64,000 nt of DNA from Pedobacter frigoris (GTDB taxonomy: Bacteria; Bacteroidota; Bacteroidia; Sphingobacteriales; Sphingobacteriaceae). The notes under the pieces are model-generated. The model made no database searches. It saw nothing but the letters and a program-made list of their open reading frames with translations, and had not been told where the DNA came from. The stretch's first letter is position 1. Every line of letters begins with the position of its first letter. This document shows positions 34,499 through 43,160 of this stretch, piece after piece. A program made the translations under genes and the position numbers. The DNA is taken from contig NZ_SWBQ01000001.1 of the NCBI RefSeq assembly GCF_005116445.1, positions 806,001-870,000 of the forward strand, in the 5' to 3' direction.

Positions 34499-35485
34499 AT
34501 GAAAAAGACAATAGCATTACTAACCGGAGGAACTACTGGAGAATGGGTAGTATCGGTGAAAAGTGCAGCGACAATAGCTCAGAACTTAGATGCAGATAAA
34601 TTTGATGTGTATAAGATCATGCTTACACAGCAGGGTTGGTTTTATGAGCCAGCGGATTCTGTGAAGATTGAAGTAGACAGGAATGATTTCTCTTTAACTC
34701 TTAACGGCAAAAAAATAAAATTTGACGGTGTATTCATAGCCATTCATGGTTCGCCTGGTGAAGATGGTAAACTGCAAGGGTATTTTGATATGCTTAACTT
34801 ATCATATACGACCTGCGATGCCCTGACTTCTGCAATCACCATGAATAAGGGGTATACGAAAGCAATAGTTCAGGGAATACCCGGGCTTCATGTGGCGAAG
34901 TCTGCACAAATATTCAATAGCATTCCGTACAATACTGATCAGCTGAAGAAGGACCTTAAAGTACCTTACTTCGTAAAACCAAATAATGGAGGAAGCAGTA
35001 TTGGGATGAGTAAAGTAAATCATGCTGATGACCTTCAGGCTGCGATAGACAAGGCTTTTAACGAAGACAGTCAGATCCTGATTGAAGAATTTATATCTGG
35101 AAGAGAATTTACGGTGGGAGTGGTTAAACTGGATGGAAAAGTAACGGTATTACCAATCACTGAGGTGGAGACCGCAAAAGAGTTCTTTGATTTTGAAGCT
35201 AAATACACGCCTGGGGTAGCTAGAGAAACCACGCCTGCTCCGGTAAGGGCAGAGACGCGTGAGAGAGTGGCTAAAATAGCGGAAGCGGTTTACGTGAAAC
35301 TGAACTGTCGTGGTGTGGTGCGTATTGATTTTATACTAAGTGGGGATGAAGGTGATTTCCATTTTATAGAGATCAATACGATTCCTGGACAGACGGCGAC
35401 CAGCTTTATTCCACAGCAGGTAGCGGCAATGGATATGAAACTAAATGATTTTTATACCAAGCTGATCAGGGAAACAATAGGTTAG
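34499..35485 (+). CDS. ddl: D-alanine--D-alanine ligase
   Basis: 328 residues from ATG 34499; an upstream in-frame ATG (34442) lies next to the repeat element and adds an atypical leader. ATP-grasp motifs: HGSPGEDGKLQGYFDML, KPNNGGSSIGMSKV, EEFISGREFTVGVV, RIDFILSGDEGDFHFIEINTIPG. It makes the D-Ala-D-Ala dipeptide for peptidoglycan precursors in the cytosol. Divergent from the PASTA-mltG operon. Confidence 0.95.
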   Translation: MKKTIALLTGGTTGEWVVSVKSAATIAQNLDADKFDVYKIMLTQQGWFYEPADSVKIEVDRNDFSLTLNGKKIKFDGVFIAIHGSPGEDGKLQGYFDMLNLSYTTCDALTSAITMNKGYTKAIVQGIPGLHVAKSAQIFNSIPYNTDQLKKDLKVPYFVKPNNGGSSIGMSKVNHADDLQAAIDKAFNEDSQILIEEFISGREFTVGVVKLDGKVTVLPITEVETAKEFFDFEAKYTPGVARETTPAPVRAETRERVAKIAEAVYVKLNCRGVVRIDFILSGDEGDFHFIEINTIPGQTATSFIPQQVAAMDMKLNDFYTKLIRETIG

Positions 35486-35512
35486 ATGTACAGGTTTATG
35501 ATATAAAAAAAG

Positions 35513-35544
35513 GAGCATTGCAAAATCGCAATGCTCTTTTTTTT
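35513..35544. terminator. Bidirectional terminator between ddl and the outer-membrane protein gene
   Basis: Perfect 9-pair stem GAGCATTGC / GCAATGCTC with T-runs on both sides, between two convergent genes. Confidence 0.9.
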
Positions 35545-35563
35545 ATGTTTAAAGCGTAAAGGT

Positions 35564-36325
35564 TTAGAATCTGAAACCAACACTCAAACCAGCTCTTACA
35601 CCAGCCCATGGGCCGTCAAAATCTACTTTGGCACCGTTGCCATCTACAGTATATTTTGTTTTTACCAGAGGAAGGTCATCAAGGTCTTCAAGTGCGTCAA
35701 GTAATTCTCTCTGCTCATCATCATTTAAGCTTTTCTTACCTGAAATGTTTCCTGAAGAAGTACCATAGTTAGGACCTAAGATCCACCAGTCAAGGTGTAT
35801 TTGTTTGCTTAGTTTCCATTGGGCACCGAACAGCAAGCCAGCAGTTAAAGCAGTAACGTCTCCGCTCATTGGGATGGTTTCTCTACCGTTGTCTGTGTCG
35901 TAACCGAAAGGAACTTCTGCAGAATAAGTAGCATACCTGGCAAAAGGCGCTATGTAAAATCCTTGAAACACCTGTTTTCCAAGGTAAAACCTAACTTCCG
36001 GAGTGAAAGCAAAGTTGCCTGTTTTGAAATCTTTGATGCTTTCCCATGTCTCAGGATCATCGATCAGATCTTCCAATTTGGATTTAAAAGGCGCTCCTGA
36101 TTTAGGTGCAAACCTGATACCAGCAGCTACTGAGATCTTTTTGTTGATCGCACGTTCGTACTGAAATGAAAAGTTCTTCAATATTAAAGCACCTACATTC
36201 CATTTTACAAGGTTTCTGTTTTCAATCCCATCTGCAGATTTTTCCTGAGCTTGTGAAATACCAGCTGAGCCCAAAATGGCCATCAGATTTAAGATAAAAA
36301 AAGTTTTAGTAGAATTTTTTGTCAT
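35564..36325 (-). CDS. Small outer-membrane beta-barrel protein (DUF3575-like)
   Basis: 253 residues, signal peptide ending about residue 26 (SQAQE), then beta strands with alternate aromatic residues (FSFQYERAI, VAAGIRFAP, FTPEVRFYLG, FYIAPFARYATY) and a terminal GVRAGLSVGFRF strand ending in Phe, as needed for BAM recognition. Pattern resembles DUF3575 barrels. Divergent from a Crp/Fnr regulator; the two may share control. Confidence 0.7.
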   Translation of the reverse strand: MTKNSTKTFFILNLMAILGSAGISQAQEKSADGIENRNLVKWNVGALILKNFSFQYERAINKKISVAAGIRFAPKSGAPFKSKLEDLIDDPETWESIKDFKTGNFAFTPEVRFYLGKQVFQGFYIAPFARYATYSAEVPFGYDTDNGRETIPMSGDVTALTAGLLFGAQWKLSKQIHLDWWILGPNYGTSSGNISGKKSLNDDEQRELLDALEDLDDLPLVKTKYTVDGNGAKVDFDGPWAGVRAGLSVGFRF

Positions 36326-36427
36326 AATTTACTTTGAGTTATCGTTTAATTGCGTCAAAGTTATATAAAACTCACAATCAAAAGAAATACCCGTATGCAG
36401 GTATTTTTCATCTGTTTGTTTATTATT

Positions 36428-36464
36428 TTTCATTTGATAATGAAATATATGATTTGAAAATCAT
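36428..36464. promoter_or_regulatory. Two neighbouring inverted repeats between the barrel gene and the Crp/Fnr gene
   Basis: TTTCATTTGATAATGAAA (36428-36445, 7-4-7) and ATGATTTGAAAATCAT (36449-36464, 7-2-7) lie 48-84 bases before the Crp/Fnr ATG. Neither is a classic TGTGA or FNR half-site. Candidate operators for autoregulation or for the divergent outer-membrane protein. Confidence 0.55.
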
Positions 36465-36511
36465 GCTGGTTTCCGTTATTATTACATCAATTTAATGGTG
36501 CAACTGAGCTT

Positions 36512-37093
36512 ATGACGATAAAATATTTACTGGACAATCATTTTAAAGTGGTCACTTATAAGAAGGGGGAGGTCATTTACGAACCTGACGCACATCCAAG
36601 GGCAGTTTATTTTATAAAAAGCGGTAAGGTTAAAATGGTGACAGTAAATAATGACGGCAAAGAATTTATTCAGGGTATTTTTAAAACCAATGAGTATTTT
36701 GGTGAACCGGCATTGTTGCTGGATAAACCTTACCTAGCTTATACCATTGCCACTCAGGATTCGGAAATTATCCCAGTAGGAAAGACTGATTTTTTTGAGC
36801 TCTTGGAAGAGCGCAGTGATTTTAGTATGAAGTTGATCAAAACCTTAAGTAACAGGTTGTTTTATAAAGCAATGATGCTTGAGGAACTGGCAAATGAGCA
36901 AGCTGAGCATAGGGTGAGGACATTGATACAGTATCTTTTGAAGGAAGTGGAAAGCGCGCAGGAACTGAAAGTGACAAGGCAGCAATTGGCTGATATGAGC
37001 GGGTTGAGGGTGGAAACGGTAATCCGGGTGGTAAAGAAACTTTCTGATCAAAATGAATTCAAACTAAATAGGGGTAAAGTCATTAAATTATAA
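36512..37093 (+). CDS. Crp/Fnr-family transcriptional regulator
   Basis: 193 residues: cyclic-nucleotide-like barrel (about 8-125; AVYFIKSGKVKM, GEPALLLDKPYLAYTI) and winged helix (about 130-193; VTRQQLADMSGLRVETVIRVVKKL). No iron-sulfur cysteines, so not an FNR-type oxygen sensor in the classical sense. Effector unknown. Monocistronic, 43 bases upstream of the DUF983 gene. Confidence 0.92.
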   Translation: MTIKYLLDNHFKVVTYKKGEVIYEPDAHPRAVYFIKSGKVKMVTVNNDGKEFIQGIFKTNEYFGEPALLLDKPYLAYTIATQDSEIIPVGKTDFFELLEERSDFSMKLIKTLSNRLFYKAMMLEELANEQAEHRVRTLIQYLLKEVESAQELKVTRQQLADMSGLRVETVIRVVKKLSDQNEFKLNRGKVIKL

Positions 37094-37131
37094 GTATGAT
37101 CTGGATCATAAAATTTAGAAATGATCCTTCG

Positions 37132-37139
37132 TAATTTTG
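37132..37139 (+). promoter_or_regulatory. -7 box of the DUF983 gene
   Basis: TAATTTTG fits TAnnTTTG and lies 37-44 bases before ATG 37176. It overlaps a TTG at 37137, which therefore cannot be the translation start. Confidence 0.55.
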
Positions 37140-37175
37140 TGTTATAGAATCCAAAGGGGATTTTCTAACAATAGA

Positions 37176-37586
37176 ATGCTTATGAATACTCCGTCAAAAT
37201 TACAAGCTGTAGTTGAATGTAAATGTCCAAGATGCAGAAAAGGCCCGATATTTTCAGGCAAGATGTTTTCGTTTAAAGGACAGGTTACTAATGAATATTG
37301 TTCTCATTGCCATCTTCGGTTTGAAAGAGAGCCTGGCTTTTTCTATGTGGCGATGTTTATCAGTTATGCGATGAACGTAGTTGAAATGATTAGTATCAGT
37401 GTTGCCGCTTATGTTTTAGGTGTTGCGCTTACTTATGAAAACCTTTGGGTCTATGTTGCGATTATATTGGTTGGGGTATTTTTATTCGCTCCGCTAAACT
37501 ATCGTTATTCACGCGTTTTTCTGCTGCACTGGCTTACGCCCGGACTTAGATTTGTACCTGAGATTTCAGAAAAGAAAGCGGCGTGA
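37176..37586 (+). CDS. DUF983 family membrane protein
   Basis: 136 residues from ATG 37176 (or 134 from 37182). A zinc-ribbon-like start (ECKCPRCRKGPIF ... EYCSHCHLRFEREPGFFY) is followed by two membrane helices (about 62-85 and 90-112) and the FAPLNYRYSRVFLLHWLTPGL segment. Function of the family is unknown; members are sometimes near cytochrome oxidase genes. The cysteine pairs suggest metal binding. Confidence 0.85.
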   Translation: MLMNTPSKLQAVVECKCPRCRKGPIFSGKMFSFKGQVTNEYCSHCHLRFEREPGFFYVAMFISYAMNVVEMISISVAAYVLGVALTYENLWVYVAIILVGVFLFAPLNYRYSRVFLLHWLTPGLRFVPEISEKKAA

Positions 37587-37596
37587 TGTAGATATA

Positions 37597-37625
37597 AAAA
37601 GGAGTCTATATAGACTCCTTTTTTT
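37597..37625. terminator. Bidirectional terminator
   Basis: GGAGTCTATATAGACTCC is a perfect 18-base palindrome with A-run before and T-run after, between convergent DUF983 and MATE genes. Confidence 0.85.
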
Positions 37626-37630
37626 AATAA

Positions 37631-39058
37631 TCAGACTTTTATTGTCTTCCATTTACCCCGTTTGAAGAGAAGGTAACCTGCTATACAAATTGCGGTCTCC
37701 GCTACTGGAATTGCGATAAATACGCCTGTAGGGCCCATTTCGAAGTATTTGGCCAACAAATAGGCGAGGGGAATTTGGAATAGCCAGAATCCGAAGAAGT
37801 TGACCCAAGTAGGAGTCCATGTATCTCCGGCGCCGTTAAAGGTATTGACCAGTACCATTCCTATTCCATATAATATATAACCGAGGCTCATGATGTAAAT
37901 GGCCTTTAAGGCAACCGCACGTACGGCTGCATCATTGGTGAAGACAGCGATCATGGGCTTGCCGAGGGCAAAAGTAATGAGCATGACCATCGCCATATAA
38001 AATACACTGTATGTTGCGGTCTGAATCACAGACTTTTCTGCTCTGTCCAGATGCCCGGCACCGAGGTTTTGCCCAACAAGCGTTGATGCCGCATTGCTAA
38101 GTCCCCAGGCGGGTAACATAAAGAACATCATCAGTCTCAATGCGGTTTGATAACCGGCAGATCCGTGATCTCCGCCGGTGGTGGCCACCAGTTGAGCCAG
38201 GAAAATCCAGCTGCAGGATGCAATTACGAACTGGAATATAGCGGGCATCGCGATCTTCAGTAGTGCTTTGATCTGCTCCCATTCTGGAATGAGGTAACTC
38301 AGTTTTATTTTTAGTATGCCTTTGTCGCCAAAAAGACAATAAAGTTGATATATGACGCCAATTGCCCGGCCAATGCTGGTGGCCATGGCGGCGCCAGTGA
38401 GGCCGAATGCGGGAATGGGCCCGAATCCATTGATCAGAAGTGGACATAAAATAATATTGGCCGCATTTGCAATCAGCAGACTTTTCATGGCTATTGCCGC
38501 ATTTCCTGCCCCACGGAAAATTCCGTTAATCAGAAAAAGAAGCACAATGATCAGGCTACCACCCATCATGATTTGTACATAGGTAGTTCCATGTTCGGCG
38601 GTTTCAGCTGATGCACCCATTAGTGTCAGGATCTCCCTGGCGTAGATAAAACCCAAAATACTGATTAGAATTGTGACTGCTACGGCAACAAATACCGCTT
38701 GCATCCCCGCTTTTGCTGCTGCTATAGGGTCTTTTTCGCCTATGCGGCGTGCGACTACTGCTGTCGCGGCCATGCTCATGCCAATGGCAAGAGAATACAA
38801 TATGGTAAGTACAGATTCCGTAAGTCCGACCGTCTGTATGGCGTGACTGCTGTTGTGAAGGTGGCCTACAAAGTATAGGTCGACCAGAGCGAACACTGAT
38901 TCCATCATCATTTCAAGAATCATAGGTATGGCTAAAAGCACGACTGCTTTTTTGATGCTGCCTTGTGTATAGTCAAATTCTTCTCCTTTAAGAGACTGTT
39001 TGATGAGTGTAAATATTTTAGATAGCTTACCCATTGAAGCTGTATTCTGTTCTGACAT
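37631..39058 (-). CDS. MATE-family efflux transporter
   Basis: 475 residues, twelve predicted membrane helices in two halves: VVLLAIPMILEMMMESVFALVD and VDLYFVGHL at the start; LLKIAMPAIFQFVIASCSWIFL opening the second half; GLSNAASTLVGQNLGAG is the diagnostic loop. MATE proteins export drugs and cations using Na or H gradients. No regulator is adjacent. The interval 39059-39238 after its start holds nothing I can identify. Confidence 0.93.
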   Translation of the reverse strand: MSEQNTASMGKLSKIFTLIKQSLKGEEFDYTQGSIKKAVVLLAIPMILEMMMESVFALVDLYFVGHLHNSSHAIQTVGLTESVLTILYSLAIGMSMAATAVVARRIGEKDPIAAAKAGMQAVFVAVAVTILISILGFIYAREILTLMGASAETAEHGTTYVQIMMGGSLIIVLLFLINGIFRGAGNAAIAMKSLLIANAANIILCPLLINGFGPIPAFGLTGAAMATSIGRAIGVIYQLYCLFGDKGILKIKLSYLIPEWEQIKALLKIAMPAIFQFVIASCSWIFLAQLVATTGGDHGSAGYQTALRLMMFFMLPAWGLSNAASTLVGQNLGAGHLDRAEKSVIQTATYSVFYMAMVMLITFALGKPMIAVFTNDAAVRAVALKAIYIMSLGYILYGIGMVLVNTFNGAGDTWTPTWVNFFGFWLFQIPLAYLLAKYFEMGPTGVFIAIPVAETAICIAGYLLFKRGKWKTIKV

Positions 39059-39238
39059 AAGTAAAGGAAAAAGTAAAGTATAAACCGTTGTACAGCAAAG
39101 AATGCTGTGTCATAATTTTTGCGGGAAGGTGGAGCCCTCGGTTGTTAGAACCTCAAACGGACTGCAAATACTTTCATCGTAATGCGGTTGGGTTAGTTAG
39201 CAAATATAAATCTTTTTCTGAAAAAAGAAATAGCATTT

Positions 39239-39658
39239 CTAGATGCTGTAAGCTTTGATCATATCGTCGTTTACTTTGCAGCCTTTTCCTGTGCTGATAT
39301 CAATCATTACATAATCAAACCAGCCATCTGAGGCTACTTTTCCGGAACGCTTATTTTTGATCTCAAATTGGACGCGGCATCCTTTTTCATTGATGGTAAG
39401 TATTCCTGTTCTGATAATGATGACATCACCAAGTACAAGCGGACGTTTAAATTCAACCATCGCAGTGCGGACCACCCAGCCGAAGCCGCTGCTTAGAAAA
39501 GATTCCATTGGCATCTTATAGAATTCTGCCATCTGGTCATAACGAGCAGCAAGTACATAATCAAAATATTTGCTGTTGTGGACATGATTGAACATATCTA
39601 TGTCATCAGGTCTTACTTTTAATTCGCTTTCAAATATGCTGTACGCTGTGTTTTCCAT
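39239..39658 (-). CDS. Acyl-CoA thioesterase, hotdog fold
   Basis: 139 residues of the 4HBT type: RPDDIDMFNHVHNSKYFDYVLAAR holds the active-site Asp and His of the family, and the C-terminal VASDGWFDYVMID closes the fold. It hydrolyses acyl-CoA or acyl-ACP thioesters; natural substrate unknown. A -7 box at 39674-39667 would give a nearly leaderless mRNA. Confidence 0.88.
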   Translation of the reverse strand: MENTAYSIFESELKVRPDDIDMFNHVHNSKYFDYVLAARYDQMAEFYKMPMESFLSSGFGWVVRTAMVEFKRPLVLGDVIIIRTGILTINEKGCRVQFEIKNKRSGKVASDGWFDYVMIDISTGKGCKVNDDMIKAYSI

Positions 39659-39666
39659 AAGTATTG

Positions 39667-39694
39667 CAAAAATAGGAAACTTACACTATCTTTG
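39667..39694. promoter_or_regulatory. Divergent -7 boxes for the thioesterase and rpsO
   Basis: Minus strand TATTTTTG (39674-39667) lies 9 bases before the thioesterase ATG. Plus strand TATCTTTG (39687-39694) is preceded 20 bases upstream by a TTG (39664-39666), the classic Bacteroidota -33/-7 layout, and serves rpsO. Both sites share 28 bases. Confidence 0.65.
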
Positions 39695-39736
39695 CATCCA
39701 ATTAATTAATTATACACACTTTAGTATCATTCAAGA

Positions 39737-40039
39737 ATGTATTTAAGTAAAGAAAAGAAAGCCGAAATCTTTCAAAAACACGGCGAAGTAGAAACAAACA
39801 CGGGTTCTGCAGAAGGTCAGGTAGCGTTATTCACTTACCGCATTGCACACTTAACAGAGCATTTGAAGAAAAATCGTAAAGATTTCTCTACTCAGTTGTC
39901 ACTACAAAAATTAGTAGGTAAACGCCGTGGTATTTTGGCTTACCTATACAAAAAAGATATCGAGCGTTATCGTGCTATCATCAAAAACTTAGGTCTAAGG
40001 GACATTATCAAACCTATCGGAGCTAAAGACGGCAAATAA
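39737..40039 (+). CDS. rpsO: 30S ribosomal protein S15
   Basis: 100 residues with the S15 signature: HGEVETNTGSAEGQVALFTYRIAHLTEHL, then KDFSTQLSLQKLVGKRRGILAYL. It binds 16S rRNA early in small-subunit assembly. rpsO lies upstream of pnp, as in many bacteria, with its own terminator in between, so both can be transcribed separately. Confidence 0.98.
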   Translation: MYLSKEKKAEIFQKHGEVETNTGSAEGQVALFTYRIAHLTEHLKKNRKDFSTQLSLQKLVGKRRGILAYLYKKDIERYRAIIKNLGLRDIIKPIGAKDGK

Positions 40040-40055
40040 TCGTAATAATATCAAG

Positions 40056-40085
40056 AAAAGCCATTCTTTAGGGAATGGCTTTTTA
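40056..40085 (+). terminator. Terminator between rpsO and pnp
   Basis: 11-pair stem AAAAGCCATTC / GAATGGCTTTT followed by further T, 16 bases after the rpsO stop. Confidence 0.85.
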
Positions 40086-40116
40086 ATTTCACAGATAAAA
40101 TCCGAAAGGTTTTATT

Positions 40117-40124
40117 TAAGTTTG
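40117..40124 (+). promoter_or_regulatory. -7 box of pnp
   Basis: TAAGTTTG (TAnnTTTG), 66 bases before the ATG at 40191. No clear -33 element is seen. Confidence 0.5.
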
Positions 40125-40190
40125 AAAAGTAAATACACAATATATAAATCCGGTGTGTAAAAGAGGAAAACACACCACAACAACTTTTAA

Positions 40191-42335
40191 ATGAATGTAA
40201 TAAAAAAATCGTTCGACCTGGGCGATGGAAGAACAATCGAAATTGAAACAGGAAAATTGGCTAAACAAGCTGATGGATCTGTAGTAGTTAAAATGGGTGA
40301 TACCATGCTTTTGGCGACTGTAGTTTCTACGGTAGGCGCTAAGGCAGGTGTTGATTTCTTACCTTTATCGGTAGATTATCAGGAGAAATATGCTGCCGCC
40401 GGCCGTATTCCTGGTGGTTTCTTACGTCGTGAGGCAAGATTGTCAGATTATGAAGTTTTAATTTCACGTTTGGTAGACAGGGCTTTACGTCCGATGTTCC
40501 CTGAAGATTATCACTCCGATACTCAGGTAATGATCTCTTTGATCTCTTCTGACAAAAATATAATGCCTGATTGTTTAGCTGGTTTAGCTGCTTCGGCTGC
40601 TATAGCGGTTTCAGATATTCCTTTTAACGGACCTATTTCTGAAGTACGTGTTGCCAGAATTGACGGTAAATTTGTAATCAATCCTTATGTAAGCGACCTT
40701 GAACGTGCTGATATGGAGTTTTTAGTAGCAGGTACTGAAAATGATATCGTGATGGTTGAGGGTGAATGTGATGAGATTTCTGAAACTGAAATGGTGGAAG
40801 CAATCGAATTTGCACACAAAGCAATCGTGGTTCAGGTTCAGGCTCAGAAAGAGCTTGCTGAATTGGTAGGCAAAACTGTAAAACGTACTTATTCTCATGA
40901 GGATAGCAATTCTGAATTGAAAGAGCAGGTTTATGCGTTTGCTTACGATAAAGTATATGCAATAGCAAAAAGCAATACAAGCAAAGGTGAGCGTGGTGAT
41001 GCCTTTGGTGCCATCTTAATGGATTTCATTGCTACTTTAGGTGAAGACATTGACGATGTAACCGGCTTTCTTTCTAAAAAATATTTCCATGATGTGCAAT
41101 ATGATGCGATCCGTAACCTTGTTTTAGACGAAGGAATTCGTTTAGATGGTCGTGATGTACGCACAGTACGTCCAATCTGGAGTGAAGTAGGTTATCTGCC
41201 TGCAGCTCACGGTTCGGCAGTATTTACACGTGGCGAAACCCAATCATTGACTACCGTTACTTTAGGTTCTAAAGATGATGAGCAAATGATTGATGGTGCT
41301 TTCGTCAATGGATACAATAAATTCTTATTGCACTATAATTTTCCTGGTTTCTCCACTGGTGAGGTTCGTCCTAACAGGGGTGCCGGCCGTCGTGAAATTG
41401 GTCATGGTAACTTAGCAATGCGTTCTTTAAAGAAAGTATTGCCAGGATTGGAAGAAAACCCATATACGATCCGTATCGTTTCTGATATTTTAGAATCTAA
41501 CGGTTCTTCATCTATGGCTACTGTTTGTGCTGGTACATTGGCACTTATGGATGCTGGTATCAAAATTAAAGCTCCGGTATCGGGTATTGCTATGGGATTG
41601 ATCACTGATGAGAAAACTGGTAAATATGCCATTCTTTCTGATATCCTTGGTGATGAAGATCATTTAGGTGATATGGACTTTAAAGTAACAGGTACTGAAA
41701 AAGGTATTGTTGCTTGTCAGATGGACTTGAAAATCAATGGTTTGAAATGGGAAGTGTTAACTAACGCTTTAAATCAGGCTAAAGAAGCTCGTTTGCATAT
41801 CCTGAACGAGATGAAGAAAACAATTTCTGCACCTCGTGAGGATTACAAGGACCATGCGCCACGCATCGTTTCATTGAGCATTGATAAAGAATTTATTGGT
41901 GCTGTGATAGGACCAGGCGGAAAAATTATCCAGGAAATGCAACGTGAAACCGGTGCTTCTATCTCTATCGAAGAGGTTGGAAACAAAGGTATCGTTGAAA
42001 TCTTTGCTGATAATAAAGCTGCAATTGATGCTGCTGTTGGCCGTATCAATGCAATCGCTGCTAAACCAGACATAGGTGCTACTTATGATGGTAAAGTAAA
42101 ATCTATCATGCCGTTTGGTGCATTTGTAGAGATTATGCCGGGTAAAGACGGACTGTTGCACATCTCTGAAATTGCATGGGAACGTTTAGAAACCATGGAT
42201 GGTGTGCTTAAAGAAGGTGATAAAATCCAGGTTAAACTTTTGGATATTGACAAACAAGGTAAAATGAAGCTTTCAAGAAAAGCTTTATTGCCTCGTCCAC
42301 CAAGACCAGAAGCTGCAGCTGCTCCGCAAGCATAG
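40191..42335 (+). CDS. pnp: Polyribonucleotide nucleotidyltransferase (PNPase)
   Basis: 714 residues, the usual length. Two RNase PH domains (about 5-145 and 310-545; [20 protein letters not shown] and [20 protein letters not shown]), a helical linker, KH domain (about 555-615; [20 protein letters not shown]) and S1 domain (about 620-690; [20 protein letters not shown]). It degrades RNA from the 3' end using phosphate, in the cytosol. The gene is codon-optimised (many ending in T/A, few rare codons), in line with high expression. Confidence 0.98.
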   Translation: MNVIKKSFDLGDGRTIEIETGKLAKQADGSVVVKMGDTMLLATVVSTVGAKAGVDFLPLSVDYQEKYAAAGRIPGGFLRREARLSDYEVLISRLVDRALRPMFPEDYHSDTQVMISLISSDKNIMPDCLAGLAASAAIAVSDIPFNGPISEVRVARIDGKFVINPYVSDLERADMEFLVAGTENDIVMVEGECDEISETEMVEAIEFAHKAIVVQVQAQKELAELVGKTVKRTYSHEDSNSELKEQVYAFAYDKVYAIAKSNTSKGERGDAFGAILMDFIATLGEDIDDVTGFLSKKYFHDVQYDAIRNLVLDEGIRLDGRDVRTVRPIWSEVGYLPAAHGSAVFTRGETQSLTTVTLGSKDDEQMIDGAFVNGYNKFLLHYNFPGFSTGEVRPNRGAGRREIGHGNLAMRSLKKVLPGLEENPYTIRIVSDILESNGSSSMATVCAGTLALMDAGIKIKAPVSGIAMGLITDEKTGKYAILSDILGDEDHLGDMDFKVTGTEKGIVACQMDLKINGLKWEVLTNALNQAKEARLHILNEMKKTISAPREDYKDHAPRIVSLSIDKEFIGAVIGPGGKIIQEMQRETGASISIEEVGNKGIVEIFADNKAAIDAAVGRINAIAAKPDIGATYDGKVKSIMPFGAFVEIMPGKDGLLHISEIAWERLETMDGVLKEGDKIQVKLLDIDKQGKMKLSRKALLPRPPRPEAAAAPQA

Positions 42336-42385
42336 TGAATTACAACCAGCGATGCTGGTGCAATAACAATATAAAATAGAAGTTC

Positions 42386-42413
42386 AAAAACCCCGCAATT
42401 TGCGGGGTTTTTT
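42386..42413 (+). terminator. Terminator after pnp
   Basis: 12-pair stem AAAAACCCCGCA / TGCGGGGTTTTT with loop ATT and T-run, 50 bases after the stop. Confidence 0.9.
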
Positions 42414-42480
42414 GGTTTAAGAATCGGTTATTTATTTATATTTACAAATGTAAACCAGCTATAATTAAAACACATTCCTT

Positions 42481-43152
42481 ATGAAACACCTTATTGCCCC
42501 ATCTGTACTTTCTGCTGATTTTGCTAACCTTCAGCGTGATATAGAAATGATCAATTCAAGTGAGGCAGACTGGTTTCACGTAGATGTAATGGACGGTGTT
42601 TTTGTTCCGAATATTTCTTTTGGATTCCCTGTAATGGAGGCGATAAAGAAGTATGCAGCGAAGCCGTTAGATGTACATCTGATGATCGTAAATCCTGATC
42701 AGTATATAGAGCGTTTTGCGGCTGCAGGGGCTTCAATTATTACTGTGCATTATGAGGCTTGTACACATTTGCACAGAACGGTGCAGGCCATTCACGCTGC
42801 CGGTTGTAAGACTGGTGTAGCGATCAATCCGCATACCCCTGTTGGGTTGTTAAAAGACATTCTTACAGATCTTGATCTGGTGTTGGTGATGTCTGTAAAC
42901 CCTGGATTTGGCGGACAAAAGTTTATTCCAAATACTATAAATAAGGTAAAAGAATTGAGAAATATGGCTTCGCAGATCAATCCTCGGCTGGTCATCGAAG
43001 TGGATGGAGGGGTTGGCTTGCATAACCTCACAGAACTGGTACAGGCGGGGGCGAATGTATTGGTAGCAGGTAATGCTGTTTTTGCTGATGAATCACCAAT
43101 TCAAATGATTTCAGCATTGAAAGAATTGGACACTACTACAGTAAATTTATAA
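42481..43152 (+). CDS. rpe: Ribulose-phosphate 3-epimerase
   Basis: 223 residues, TIM barrel: start APSVLSADFANLQRDIEMI, metal ligands in HVDVMDGVFVPN and DVHLMI, VLVMSVNPGFGGQKFI, and the terminal EVDGGVGLHN and AGANVLVAGNAVF. It interconverts ribulose-5-P and xylulose-5-P in the pentose phosphate pathway. 8 bases separate it from the TonB-dependent receptor gene, so both share a transcript. Confidence 0.96.
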   Translation: MKHLIAPSVLSADFANLQRDIEMINSSEADWFHVDVMDGVFVPNISFGFPVMEAIKKYAAKPLDVHLMIVNPDQYIERFAAAGASIITVHYEACTHLHRTVQAIHAAGCKTGVAINPHTPVGLLKDILTDLDLVLVMSVNPGFGGQKFIPNTINKVKELRNMASQINPRLVIEVDGGVGLHNLTELVQAGANVLVAGNAVFADESPIQMISALKELDTTTVNL

Positions 43153-43160
43153 TTAGCTGA

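Noticed and set aside
37137..37175. TTG start for the DUF983 protein
   Set aside because: It overlaps the -7 box TAATTTTG; the ATG at 37176 lies downstream.
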